Shown: piece after piece, positions 1 to 7,338 of the stretch
How positions within the stretch are numbered: position 1 is the first letter of the stretch
Layout: every line of letters begins with the position of its first letter
NCBI RefSeq assembly: GCF_019024285.1
Contig: NZ_WMKZ01000039.1
Coordinates: 1 to 34,946, forward strand
Length of the DNA stretch: 34,946 nt
Source of the DNA: Alkalihalobacterium elongatum
GTDB lineage: Bacteria > Bacillota > Bacilli > Bacillales > Bacillaceae_F
Direction: 5' to 3'
Notes under the pieces: generated by a model
Databases searched by the model: none
What the model saw: only the letters and a program-made list of their open reading frames with translations
What the model was told of the DNA's origin: nothing
Position numbers and translations under genes: made by a program

Positions 1-43
1 AAAGGTTCCGAACATCGTTTTCTTTGATGTTCGGAACCTTTTT
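1..43 (-). terminator. Intrinsic terminator after the sigma/anti-sigma operon
   Basis: A perfect 16-bp stem (arms 1-16 and 26-41) with an AT-rich loop. It lies about 45 bp beyond the anti-sigma stop codon. The T-rich run on the plus strand (40-43) and the A-run at position 1 suggest it may work in both directions; its minus-strand U-tract is cut by the window edge. Confidence 0.8.
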
Positions 44-87
44 ACAATTATTTTGGCTAGTTATGTCCCAGCCTCTTCAAAAACCTT

Positions 88-897
88 TTATTCATGCCAT
101 TGGAAGTGCTGTTCGATTAGTTGTAATCTTGCGCCTAACCCTTCAGAGTATTCTCCAAAAGTCGTTTCTGTAATTTCATAGATATTATCGTTAATTTCGA
201 ATAGATGAACAGCTTTACCCATTGATTTCTCTTCATTCAAGAAAAATAAGTCTGCATCTGAACTCCAGGTTGATGAAAACTCCTCGGTACTTTCAATAAA
301 CCCTTGGCTTTCATAGTCATCTCGTAGACGCTTGATATAATCTCCCAATGGTTCTTGATAATTAATAGAAGGCTTGTAAACTGTAAAAAAAGGAGGTTCT
401 ATCTGGTCACCTGTATAATTAGCGTACACACTAGCCTTGTACCCTTTTTCATCCGAAACTCCCTCAACATTAAAGCGTTCGTCAATATATGTGCTGAAGC
501 GAAGTTGTTCATCAGCCCATAACTTTAAATGGATCTCCTCTTCCTGGCCCTCGATAAGAAGAGTATCGACGATTTGAGAGTCACGATTAATAGATGGCGG
601 AACAGCACCTTCCTCAAACGTTATTAATTCAGAGCCTCTCTGATCTTCAGAGACCAACTCATCACTAGCACTGTTTTCTGGCATTTGGCTCAAAAGGAGG
701 ATACTTCCTATACCAATAGCAACAACAAGACTAGCAGCAATCCCCAAGCCCCTTACTCTTTTTAAGAACGGGAGCTTCCTCTTTTCTTTACTTTTAATAT
801 AATTCATTAGTTCTTCAGGAGACGATTGATTTGACTTTTGATCGTAGACCTTTTTTAATTTTTGTAACGATCTTTCAAACTCTTGATCACTCATCAT
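88..897 (-). CDS. Membrane-anchored anti-sigma factor (partner of the adjacent ECF sigma)
   Basis: About 269 aa. A charged cytoplasmic N-terminal segment of roughly 45 residues is followed by a single hydrophobic helix (LVVAIGIGSILLL) and an acidic extracellular domain of about 195 residues. This is the usual plan of an anti-sigma factor that holds an ECF sigma at the membrane. I see no HxxxCxxC zinc motif, so it is not a classical ZAS-type anti-sigma. The gene overlaps the 3' end of the sigma gene by about 10 bp, which indicates translational coupling. The AGGTAGGTG ribosome site favours ATG at 897 or 894 over the GTG at 903. The assignment rests on context and topology; the extracellular domain is not recognised, so the inducing signal is unknown. 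Confidence 0.75.
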   Translation of the reverse strand: MMSDQEFERSLQKLKKVYDQKSNQSSPEELMNYIKSKEKRKLPFLKRVRGLGIAASLVVAIGIGSILLLSQMPENSASDELVSEDQRGSELITFEEGAVPPSINRDSQIVDTLLIEGQEEEIHLKLWADEQLRFSTYIDERFNVEGVSDEKGYKASVYANYTGDQIEPPFFTVYKPSINYQEPLGDYIKRLRDDYESQGFIESTEEFSSTWSSDADLFFLNEEKSMGKAVHLFEINDNIYEITETTFGEYSEGLGARLQLIEQHFQWHE

Positions 898-1423
898 ATT
901 CACCTACCTGTTCTAATCGTTCCTTTAACATTTTTCTTCCTCGTAGCATTCTTGTTTTTACCGCTCCTTCACTTACACCTAAAACATCTCCAATTTCCTG
1001 GTAAGACAATTCATGAAAATAATGAAGTATAATTGGAAGTTTATATTTCTCATTTAAATCTTGTATCGCCTGGTGAACTTCAGAAAGATTTGTATCATCA
1101 ACAAAATCTGGAGAATTGGTTATTGCAGCCTCAGCCATGTAAGCTTTTGCTTTTTGAGCAAGCCTTTTCTTTTTTCGATATAAATCCCTAACAACATTAA
1201 GTGTAATCTGATAAAGCCACGTCGTAAATTTCCCGTGAGTATGGTTATTCAAATAACGATACACTTTTAAAAATGTCTCTTGTGTAATATCTTGTATATC
1301 ATTAGGATGAACTCCCATTTGAAAAGCAAATTTCTCAACGGTTGAAATATGTTTGCTTATTAATTGGTAAAAGGCATCCTCATCCCCATTTTTTGACTTC
1401 GCTAATAATTCTTCATCCTTCAT
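887..1423 (-). CDS. ECF-family RNA polymerase sigma factor
   Basis: 178 aa, normal for an ECF sigma. Region 2 is seen in the first ~85 residues (DIQDITQETFLKVYRYL, then FTTWLYQITLNVVRDLYRKKKR, the core-binding and -10 recognition part). Region 4 is seen at about 118-170, with a helix-turn-helix LSYQEIGDVLGVSEGAVKTRMLRGRKML that reads the -35 element. It directs RNA polymerase to a stress regulon, probably envelope-related given the membrane anti-sigma next door. The start ATG at 1423 has a GGGGG ribosome site. Upstream is a TGTAAC-N17-CGTT promoter of the kind ECF sigmas of the SigX/SigW group use on their own genes. I cannot assign it to a named Bacillus sigma with confidence. Confidence 0.92.
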   Translation of the reverse strand: MKDEELLAKSKNGDEDAFYQLISKHISTVEKFAFQMGVHPNDIQDITQETFLKVYRYLNNHTHGKFTTWLYQITLNVVRDLYRKKKRLAQKAKAYMAEAAITNSPDFVDDTNLSEVHQAIQDLNEKYKLPIILHYFHELSYQEIGDVLGVSEGAVKTRMLRGRKMLKERLEQVGEYDE

Positions 1424-1437
1424 AAGACTACCCCCAA

Positions 1438-1452
1438 AACTTGAATCAAGTT
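1438..1452. repeat. Perfect inverted repeat before the sigma gene
   Basis: AACTTGAATCAAGTT is a perfect 7-1-7 palindrome between the predicted promoter and the ribosome binding site of the sigma gene. It could be an operator, or chance in AT-rich DNA. Confidence 0.35.
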
Positions 1453-1493
1453 AATAAACGGTACCATTGTATTAATCTTCAATTCACTTATAT

Positions 1494-1520
1494 AACGCTT
1501 TAAATTTACTAGAGGTTACA
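1494..1520 (-). promoter_or_regulatory. ECF-type (autoregulatory) promoter for the sigma operon
   Basis: On the minus strand TGTAAC (1515-1520) is followed after 17 bp by CGTT (1494-1497). This fits the AAC / CG signature of Bacillus ECF sigma promoters, closest to the SigX form. It lies about 70 bp upstream of the start codon. Confidence 0.5.
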
Positions 1521-1542
1521 AAATCAGAAGAAAAAACCTAAT

Positions 1543-1594
1543 AAAAATGGAATGAAATCCAACGAGTAAAGTATATTCTCGTCATCTCATTCCA
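1543..1594 (-). terminator. Terminator after the pxp operon
   Basis: Two stacked stems on the minus strand, TGGAATGA/TCATTCCA outside and ACGAG/CTCGT inside, followed by five T. It lies about 80 bp beyond the pxpC stop and separates the operon from the sigma promoter. Confidence 0.65.
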
Positions 1595-1675
1595 AATTTG
1601 TACACTCCAAACTGAAAGCTCTTATTTACATTTCACATGATAAGTCCCGATTCAATGCTCAAAATAAGTAGCCTA

Positions 1676-2629
1676 CTAAAACAGTTGACTAAGTATGAAG
1701 AGTATCCTTTCACGTTGAATATAGCTTAGATGGGCAGCTTTAATAGACTCTTCTTTGAAGAGGATACGATCTCCGGGTTTCATTTGGGCAAGCTTTCGCA
1801 AATCTACAGCAATTACTTGGGCAATTCTCGTATAACCACCAGTTGTCTGTCGATCAGCCATCATAATAATAGGTTCACCACTTTTAGGAACCTGCACCGT
1901 TCCAAACGTTATTACATCAGATAAAATATCAGCACCCTGTTTATGTGTTAAAGAATATCCTGTTAACCGATATCCCATCCTATCAGATTGATGACCAACA
2001 GTATATACACTCTTAAAGAAACGTTCCTGGTCCTCGGGTAAGAATGAGTCCCACTCTGGACCTCTTATGACACGGATGATGTTCTTTTCTTCATATTTAG
2101 GGATTAAAGACGGGTGAAGAGAACTCACCCAATTAGAGTTTTTATCCTCGACTTTTCTCCACCTAAATAATATATCTCCCTTATGAAGAGCCCTACCTTT
2201 AATACCACCCATATTTCCACGAACATAGGTGGATTTGCTTTTCAATACAGATGGCACATCTATTCCACCACGAACAGCCACGTAAGCTCTCGCCCCAGAA
2301 ATACATCGCCCAAATGAAAGAACCTGTCCTTTTCTTACTCGGATCTGCTGCCACATTGGAATAACTTGGTCATTAATAGCTGGTTCTAAATCTGCACCAG
2401 TAATCGCAATAATCGTATCATCTAAAATTTCGAGCCTAGGACCTACAATCGTAATTTCTATTGCGGCTGCATTTCTGTCGTTATGAACGAGTAAGTTCCC
2501 TAATTGAAACGCATAACTATCCATTACTCCCGATACAACAACACCATAACGCTGATAACCTCTTCGGCCAAGATCTTGTATTGTTGTAAACAATCCAGGT
2601 TTCGTTACCTTAAATTGAGCTGTCTTCAC
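1676..2629 (-). CDS. pxpC: 5-oxoprolinase subunit C (biotin-dependent carboxyltransferase-like, KipA/PxpC family)
   Basis: 317 aa, full length for the family. The N-terminus carries the family signature (KPGLFTTIQDLGRRGYQRYGVVVSGVMD), and later come GRCISGARAYVAVRGGIDVP, GNMGGIKGRALHKGD, DRMGYRLTG and the ADRQTTGGYTRIAQVI block typical of the carboxyltransferase-subunit-2 fold. With PxpA and PxpB it forms the bacterial ATP-dependent 5-oxoprolinase that opens 5-oxoproline (pyroglutamate) to glutamate, a cytosolic damage-repair and salvage step. It overlaps pxpA by 20 bp and uses a GTG start. In B. subtilis the homologue KipA was first described as counteracting the KipI inhibitor of sporulation kinase KinA, so a sporulation link is possible but secondary. 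Confidence 0.93.
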   Translation of the reverse strand: MKTAQFKVTKPGLFTTIQDLGRRGYQRYGVVVSGVMDSYAFQLGNLLVHNDRNAAAIEITIVGPRLEILDDTIIAITGADLEPAINDQVIPMWQQIRVRKGQVLSFGRCISGARAYVAVRGGIDVPSVLKSKSTYVRGNMGGIKGRALHKGDILFRWRKVEDKNSNWVSSLHPSLIPKYEEKNIIRVIRGPEWDSFLPEDQERFFKSVYTVGHQSDRMGYRLTGYSLTHKQGADILSDVITFGTVQVPKSGEPIIMMADRQTTGGYTRIAQVIAVDLRKLAQMKPGDRILFKEESIKAAHLSYIQRERILFILSQLF

Positions 2630-3395
2630 TATGTTTCACCACAGGTTTTATTTGAATGTTTCGATTTTCAAGTTCTAATTTAATTCGTTTAACAAAATCT
2701 AACGCATGTTTTGAGTCACCGTGGACACAAACCGTTTGTGCGTTAATGGATATAGATGAACCATCAGTTGCTTCAACTTCTCCTTTTAAAATCATTCTAT
2801 ACACTCGTTCAAGCGCTTCATCAAAATCAGTAATTAACGCATTGGGAGCTGTACGAGGGGTTAATGAACCGTCAGCTTGATATGTACGGTCTGCAAATAC
2901 TTCTTCAACCACTTGAAGACCGAGTTCCATACCAGCTTGTACAAGTTTTCCACCAGCAAGCCCATATAAAAGCAGCTGCGGGTTAAAGTCGTAGACCGCT
3001 TCTGCAATGGCTCTAGCTAGTTCAATATCTTTAGAAGCCATATTAAATAGAGCACCATGCGGCTTAACATGAAACAAGCTTGAATCATAAAGTTTGGCAA
3101 AGCCCTCTATGGCACCTAATTGATATATTATAAAGTTATAAACATCTTTTGGTTCTACTTGTATGACACGGCGACCAAAACCGATTAGATCAGGAAGACC
3201 TGGATGAGCACCAATTCTAACATCATGTTTAAGTGCTAGTTTAATTGTTTCATGCATAACATTATGGTCTCCCGCATGGTAACCACATGCAATATTCGCC
3301 GACGAAATGTACTTAATGACTTCAGCATCATTTCCAATTTGATAAGCCCCAAAACTCTCACCAATATCACTATTCAAGTCTATTGTTTGTTTCAT
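2610..3395 (-). CDS. pxpA: 5-oxoprolinase subunit A (LamB/YcsF family)
   Basis: About 261 aa. It shows the LamB/YcsF signatures: IDLNSDIGESFGAY at the N-terminus, SANIACGYHAGDHNVM, GAHPGLPDLIGFGRR, HVKPHGALFNMA, EVFADRTYQADGSLTPR, and VCVHGDS near the C-terminus. This subunit is thought to hold the 5-oxoproline ring-opening site after PxpB/PxpC phosphorylate or prepare the substrate. I chose the ATG at 3395 because the family usually begins a few residues before DLN; ATG codons at 3401 and 3413 are alternatives and the AGGAG ribosome site lies between them. It sits between pxpB and pxpC with overlaps on both sides, so the three subunits should be made together. Confidence 0.93.
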   Translation of the reverse strand: MKQTIDLNSDIGESFGAYQIGNDAEVIKYISSANIACGYHAGDHNVMHETIKLALKHDVRIGAHPGLPDLIGFGRRVIQVEPKDVYNFIIYQLGAIEGFAKLYDSSLFHVKPHGALFNMASKDIELARAIAEAVYDFNPQLLLYGLAGGKLVQAGMELGLQVVEEVFADRTYQADGSLTPRTAPNALITDFDEALERVYRMILKGEVEATDGSSISINAQTVCVHGDSKHALDFVKRIKLELENRNIQIKPVVKHSEDSSI

Positions 3396-4128
3396 TTCCA
3401 TCACTCTCCTCATGATGAATGGACACGGTATATTTATTAAGCTTCACCTGTTCTTCTATTTGTCTATATTGTTGTTTTGTTATACTTTCAAACCTCAAGA
3501 AATCACCGGCATTTAATAATGATGGTGGACTGCACTTATCATTAAATAACGGTACTGGTGTGCGACCAATAATTCTCCAACCCCCTGGTGAACTCAAAGA
3601 ATAAACTCCTGTTTGACTTCCAGCAATTCCAACCGAACCCTTTTCTACAAGCTGCCTTGGCACTTCCAATCTTGGTGTTGCAATCGCTGGGTTTAAACCT
3701 CCTAAATAAGGAAAACCAGGTGTGAAACCAATCATATATACTAAGTATTTCTCCTTACAGTGAAGCTTAATTACTTCCTCCACAGATAATTTATTATATT
3801 TTGCTACATCCAATAAATCTGGTCCAAATTCTTCGTCATAACAGACGGGTAATGTAATAATGTTCCGCGGTGGTAACTCCACTCTCCTCATTTTATAAAT
3901 TACCTGATGGACTTTTTGTTGCACATTCTCATAGGTACTTTTAAAGGGATCATAATAAATCGACACAGTTGTATAAGATGGGACCCACTCAACTATTTCA
4001 CCTAAATTAAGGTGTTCTAAAGTTATACAAAAGGTACGAATTTGTTCATTAATTTCTGGGGAAATACTGGTTCCGAAGCGAACTTGCAAAATTTGGTCCC
4101 CCACTGGTTGGGTTTCTATCGAAATCAT
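3370..4128 (-). CDS. pxpB: 5-oxoprolinase subunit B (KipI/PxpB family)
   Basis: 252 aa, slightly longer than the ~240 aa usual for the family. Diagnostic stretches are LPVCYDEEFGPDLLDVA, YMIGFTPGFPYLGGL, TPRLEVPRQLVEKGSVGIAGSQTGVY and SPGGWRIIGRTP, which belong to the cyclophilin-like carboxyltransferase-subunit-1 fold. It is the partner of PxpC in the 5-oxoprolinase complex; the B. subtilis homologue KipI inhibits the sporulation kinase KinA. The start has an AGAGG ribosome site inside the end of the upstream methyltransferase gene, only 13 bp away, so the two are co-transcribed. The 3' end overlaps pxpA. Confidence 0.93.
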   Translation of the reverse strand: MISIETQPVGDQILQVRFGTSISPEINEQIRTFCITLEHLNLGEIVEWVPSYTTVSIYYDPFKSTYENVQQKVHQVIYKMRRVELPPRNIITLPVCYDEEFGPDLLDVAKYNKLSVEEVIKLHCKEKYLVYMIGFTPGFPYLGGLNPAIATPRLEVPRQLVEKGSVGIAGSQTGVYSLSSPGGWRIIGRTPVPLFNDKCSPPSLLNAGDFLRFESITKQQYRQIEEQVKLNKYTVSIHHEESDGNETNNRLE

Positions 4129-4141
4129 TTCAAACCTCTTT

Positions 4142-5014
4142 TCAAACGCCCTTGCAATATAATGCGGTTACCCATTCATTCGTTTGGATCCTTTCAGAAA
4201 CCTCAAAGCCTACATTACGTAGATATGTACTAACTTTTTCTTCATTCCATTCCACTACCCCTGAAATCAACAAACATTTGGAATACCTGTACAGCTGTTC
4301 TTGTTCAATAATTTTCACCGTTTCATCTGCACCTATATTAATGATCGTCCAATCAATTCGTTCAGGGAACGAATACTCCGATTTTATAACATCAGCTTGG
4401 TGTACATTTATATTTGTCACATCATTCAATTTGGCTTGATGTAAAACTTCTCTTTCAACTGGCTCAATATCAATTGCAGTAACGTTACTTGCTCCCTTTA
4501 CAGCTGCGGCAATAGCTAGAACGCCAGAACCTGTTCCTATATCTAGAACATTAAATCCACCTAATTCATGACCAAGAATAATTTGTAGGCAGTCTTGCGT
4601 TGTCTCATGGATACCCGTTCCAAAAGCACCTTGTGGATCTAAATAGATCATCTTTCGCTCACTATCCCCTACATTTTCATCATAACAAATTGTCCAGCCA
4701 TTCTTTAGCTTAATATCCTCAAACTGAACAGGAGTATAATCAAGCGTAATGTCCACCTGTGATATTTCTTCTGAAGAGACTTTCAAAGTTTCACTCACTA
4801 AACGGGAAACTTCGGTTGTATCATTATTTTCCTCAACAATAATATGAAGTTGAATATCGGTATCGTCCTTAACCTCAATTCCATAACCGTTATCCTCTAT
4901 AGTCGTTTCAAAAGGCTGTTCGTAATATAAATTAAAGATCCCTGCTATATTTAGTTTTTCTATCGCATCATCTACTGCTGTATATGGGATGTTGATAGTA
5001 AGTTGTTTCGCCAT
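4142..5014 (-). CDS. PrmA-like class I SAM-dependent methyltransferase
   Basis: 290 aa. The C-terminal two thirds resemble ribosomal protein L11 methyltransferase: IYLDPQGAFGTGIHETTQDCL, then the SAM-binding motif VLDIGTGSGVLAIAA, an acidic AIDIEP after strand 2, and a NIGADE segment where PrmA normally has NILA. The N-terminal ~120 residues form an alpha/beta domain as in PrmA. The gene is not next to dnaJ, where Bacillus prmA normally sits; it is the first gene of an operon with pxpBAC. A diverged paralogue with a different substrate is therefore as likely as a second PrmA. The start ATG has a good AGGAAGG site. A weak promoter (TTACTC-N17-TAATAT) lies upstream. Confidence 0.75.
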   Translation of the reverse strand: MAKQLTINIPYTAVDDAIEKLNIAGIFNLYYEQPFETTIEDNGYGIEVKDDTDIQLHIIVEENNDTTEVSRLVSETLKVSSEEISQVDITLDYTPVQFEDIKLKNGWTICYDENVGDSERKMIYLDPQGAFGTGIHETTQDCLQIILGHELGGFNVLDIGTGSGVLAIAAAVKGASNVTAIDIEPVEREVLHQAKLNDVTNINVHQADVIKSEYSFPERIDWTIINIGADETVKIIEQEQLYRYSKCLLISGVVEWNEEKVSTYLRNVGFEVSERIQTNEWVTALYCKGV

Positions 5015-5109
5015 AATTCTACCTTCCTTCTATTACAAATACACATGCATCCATTTTTATTAATATTACCATAACCTATTCTTCGGAGTAATTATTTACA
5101 TAAAAGCCT

Positions 5110-5136
5110 AAAAAGAGCTGACTTGTAAAAGTCAGC
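5110..5136 (-). terminator. Intrinsic terminator
   Basis: An 8-bp stem GCTGACTT/AAGTCAGC with a 4-nt loop, followed on the minus strand by CTCTTTTT. It ends the 5148-5993 gene just beyond its stop codon. Confidence 0.8.
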
Positions 5137-5147
5137 CCCACTACTTA

Positions 5148-5993
5148 TTAGTAACCATAACTATTTATTTTATATTCAAGTCCTAGACCATCAATAATTG
5201 TTAAATCAACACGAACATCACCTGGCAGATCAGGTTGTTCTTCAAAGGTTAACCGTTGTGAGTACTCATACATTTGATCATGTACTTGCTTATTCGCTTT
5301 TTCTAATACGTCAATTGTCTTAACTAACTTATTATTAACGTATAGGTTTGCTGTTGCACTCTTTATCTCTAACTTCTCGCTATCTAACCTAAACATCTGG
5401 TCTCTATAACTTTGCTGCATCATAATCTGAAGGTCAACAAAATCCTTACCGTAAGAAAGCACATACACATCACTATAAATTCTTTCTTGAAGCTGATCAA
5501 AAATTGCAATGTATTGTAAGTCTTCACTTCTTTTACCTTCATCTGATACAGCTAGAATTCTAGATTCATAATTCTCCTTTAACGATAACGTAAAAGTAAC
5601 CTCATAATCTAGATTACCTGTTTCCTCAACTTTAAGCTTTTGCCAATCACTCTTGCCCTGTTCACGATATAAAAAGTATAGTTCTTCATCATCCTCAAGT
5701 TCGCGCAATCCCCATGATACAAGCACTTCCACTTGCTCTGTATCACCGTTCACTTCCTTCACTTCATAGGAATTATTCCTTACCCAACGTTTTTCTTCTG
5801 TAAACTCATACAACGTTTCTCCCACCTGGTTATGAATATCACCTATTGAATACGAAATGTCTTGGACTGTGTTCTCCAAATGAGATAAATTCCCTAACTG
5901 ATTGGAAATTTTATTTAATTGATTATAATTAACTATGGTTAAAATGATGAGAAAACCTACACTACCGATTAGCATTACTTGTTTTTTATTCAC
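5148..5993 (-). CDS. Membrane-anchored protein of unknown function
   Basis: 281 aa with a GTG start behind a GGAGG site. The N-terminus has one hydrophobic helix (about residues 8-22, MLIGSVGFLIILTIV), then a short coiled-coil-like stretch rich in N, Q, L and I up to about residue 65, and then an extracytoplasmic region dominated by acidic and beta-forming sequence that ends at the C-terminus. There is no signal-peptidase site and no recognised catalytic motif. It forms a single-gene unit: a terminator follows, and the gene upstream has its own terminator. I do not recognise the family. A surface or envelope role is inferred only from topology. Confidence 0.6.
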   Translation of the reverse strand: MNKKQVMLIGSVGFLIILTIVNYNQLNKISNQLGNLSHLENTVQDISYSIGDIHNQVGETLYEFTEEKRWVRNNSYEVKEVNGDTEQVEVLVSWGLRELEDDEELYFLYREQGKSDWQKLKVEETGNLDYEVTFTLSLKENYESRILAVSDEGKRSEDLQYIAIFDQLQERIYSDVYVLSYGKDFVDLQIMMQQSYRDQMFRLDSEKLEIKSATANLYVNNKLVKTIDVLEKANKQVHDQMYEYSQRLTFEEQPDLPGDVRVDLTIIDGLGLEYKINSYGY

Positions 5994-6116
5994 AGAGCTT
6001 CCTCCAACCCTAAAATATATAATTTTGTCAGTTATTTTGTGAATTTGATTCCATAGGTGACCGATGTTTTATAAATATTTTCTTCTCTTAAACAACCTTG
6101 TCCCCCCCAAAAAACA

Positions 6117-6154
6117 ATAAAAAGCCTTCATTTCAATTCCCCTGTGAAATGAAG
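6117..6154 (-). terminator. Intrinsic terminator of the yhfH-like gene
   Basis: A 10-bp perfect stem CTTCATTTCA/TGAAATGAAG with a 9-nt loop, followed on the minus strand by GGCTTTTTATT. Confidence 0.8.
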
Positions 6155-6182
6155 ACTTTCTATTAAGCTGTTATATTAGCTT

Positions 6183-6314
6183 TTATTCTACCTCATGACG
6201 TAAACATTTGTCACATTGATGAAGATAAGATTCATGCTGTTCATCAATAACGTCACCACATTCAGTGCATTGTTTTGGTGGTAAATTTCTAAAGAACTCT
6301 GTACTTGGTGTCAT
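6183..6314 (-). CDS. yhfH: YhfH-family small zinc-ribbon-like protein
   Basis: 43 aa, of normal size for this family. The N-terminus TEFFRNLPPKQCTECG matches what I recall of Bacillus YhfH, and two Cys pairs (CTEC and CDKC, 16 residues apart) could bind one zinc. The function is unknown in the family. An AGGGGGAA ribosome site lies 6 nt before the ATG, an extended -10 promoter (TGTTATAAT) lies about 40 bp upstream, and a terminator follows, so this is a complete monocistronic unit. Confidence 0.8.
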   Translation of the reverse strand: MTPSTEFFRNLPPKQCTECGDVIDEQHESYLHQCDKCLRHEVE

Positions 6315-6352
6315 TTTTTGTTCCCCCTATATCCTTTGTTAAGATCATTGTA

Positions 6353-6361
6353 TTATAACAA
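6353..6361 (-). promoter_or_regulatory. Extended -10 promoter of the yhfH-like gene
   Basis: The minus strand reads TGTTATAAT, a perfect TGnTATAAT extended -10 element, about 40 bp before the start codon. No good -35 is visible, which is common for extended -10 promoters. Position is accurate to a few bases. Confidence 0.45.
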
Positions 6362-6477
6362 CTGTATTTTTGCAACCCCTGTATTAAAACAAATTTAGTT
6401 TAAAAACACCCATTTTACAAAAAAATAACCCCGTTATGGCAAAATAATAATAAAAAAGAAAAAACTGTTATATAAAA

Positions 6478-6551
6478 GAAGAGATTTACTCTAATTAAAT
6501 GTTCACCCAAATACACAAACTTGGATCGAACATTTAAGAGCAAACCTCTTC
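6478..6551 (-). ncRNA. Long wobble-compensated hairpin 3' of the 35-aa gene (terminator or structured 3' UTR)
   Basis: The two 15-nt outer arms (6478-6492 and 6537-6551) pair fully only in the minus-strand RNA, where two positions become G-U pairs; in plus-strand RNA the same positions are A-C mismatches. An inner 9-10-bp stem (TTAAATGTTC/GAACATTTAA) and a CCAA/TTGG step continue the hairpin to a 10-nt loop. It is followed on the minus strand by TTTTATAT, then more T-rich sequence. Most likely it ends the small-protein transcript. Confidence 0.6.
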
Positions 6552-6579
6552 GATACATTTCTTTTTCTACATTATTTTT

Positions 6580-6687
6580 TTATTGAGTTTCGTCAGCTAC
6601 TTTGTAGAAGGCGATCGCCATAGAAATACACACAATAACAATTAAACTCGTAAGTCCTAATACTGCGATTAGAGCAGTTGCACTCAT
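6580..6687 (-). CDS. Small single-span membrane protein, 35 aa
   Basis: The peptide begins MSATALIAVLGLTSLIVIV and continues with a hydrophobic helix to about residue 27, ending in a short charged tail FYKVADETQ. A strong GAGAGGTGAGGGG ribosome site precedes the ATG by about 3-8 nt, and a 74-nt hairpin follows the stop codon. Codon use is normal and there is no overlapping gene, so I regard it as real. The size and plan resemble small subunits or regulators of membrane complexes (for example CydX- or KdpF-like peptides), but I do not recognise the sequence. Confidence 0.6.
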   Translation of the reverse strand: MSATALIAVLGLTSLIVIVCISMAIAFYKVADETQ

Positions 6688-6938
6688 TACCCCTCACCTC
6701 TCATTATTTTTTACTCCCACCACCATATTAGCACATTTTTCCCTTGCCTTTTATTTTGAATTGTGACAAAATTAGAAGTTTATAGTTTTTTAATCATTTA
6801 CACTGTTACAATATGAAAAATAGCAGTAACTAGTATCTTGGTATTTATTTTTGAAAATTCATAATTGCATATTTACTTTAGTGCATATACGTGTTAAAGT
6901 AATAAATGTAAATGACCTCTTATTTTTCTCTCTTTGAA

Positions 6939-6970
6939 GAAAGCCAAAAAATCGGCTTTCTTTTTTTTTT
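6939..6970 (+). terminator. Strong plus-strand terminator with no gene in front of it
   Basis: A 7-bp stem GAAAGCC/GGCTTTC with an 8-nt loop, followed by ten T. There is no plus-strand coding region between this site and the left edge that could use it, and the minus-strand reading has no T-run. It may end an unannotated small RNA. Confidence 0.7.
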
Positions 6971-6979
6971 GCTCTTTTT

Positions 6980-7124
6980 TTAAGGCTGTTTTCGTAAACT
7001 TTGTTGCTATTGGACCGTTTTTTGAACATAAATAAGCCTTAATGGACAAATTCATTTGTCTATCTGGCTAATTTATGTTCAAAAGCTTAGAGCAACAATC
7101 TTTGAGAAGAGAGCCTTTTTTAAA
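6980..7124. repeat. Nested palindromic element (MITE-like), copy 1
   Basis: Three tiers of inverted repeat share one centre near 7052. The inner tier is GACAAAT/ATTTGTC with a 2-nt loop. The middle tier is the 15-nt arms 7024-7038 and 7066-7080 with one mismatch. The outer tier is an imperfect pair, 6982-7008 with 7091-7119, ending AAGGCT...AGCC and containing TTTGTTGCT/AGCAACA. It has no coding capacity. A related piece occurs at 13278-13317. Confidence 0.65.
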
Positions 7125-7244
7125 GATTGTAGCTATTGCTATGCTTTTGCATTGATATCGATTATGTGGTTACAATCCAATGTAATTAACAAACGAGTAT
7201 ATTTGTAAAATATGGGCCTATAGTCTTATTTTTCATGCAATTAT

Positions 7245-7272
7245 TGAAAATTCTGTCTTTTATGATATACTT
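7245..7272 (+). promoter_or_regulatory. Promoter of the 76-aa gene
   Basis: TTGAAA is followed after 16 bp by TATACT, with a TG one base before the -10 (extended -10). The cre site begins just downstream. Coordinates are accurate to about 2 bp. Confidence 0.55.
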
Positions 7273-7281
7273 TAATTACTG

Positions 7282-7297
7282 AAGTAAGCGCTTACAA
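7282..7297 (+). promoter_or_regulatory. Catabolite response element (cre, CcpA operator)
   Basis: GTAAGCGCTTAC (7284-7295) is a perfect palindrome; read on the minus strand TTGTAAGCGCTTACTT fits the cre consensus WTGNAANCGNWNNCW. It overlaps the expected transcription start of the 76-aa gene, a position that gives repression by CcpA during growth on preferred sugars. Confidence 0.65.
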
Positions 7298-7338
7298 AAT
7301 GTTCATTTTATTCTTGCTGAAAGGAGCTGATGGACAGA

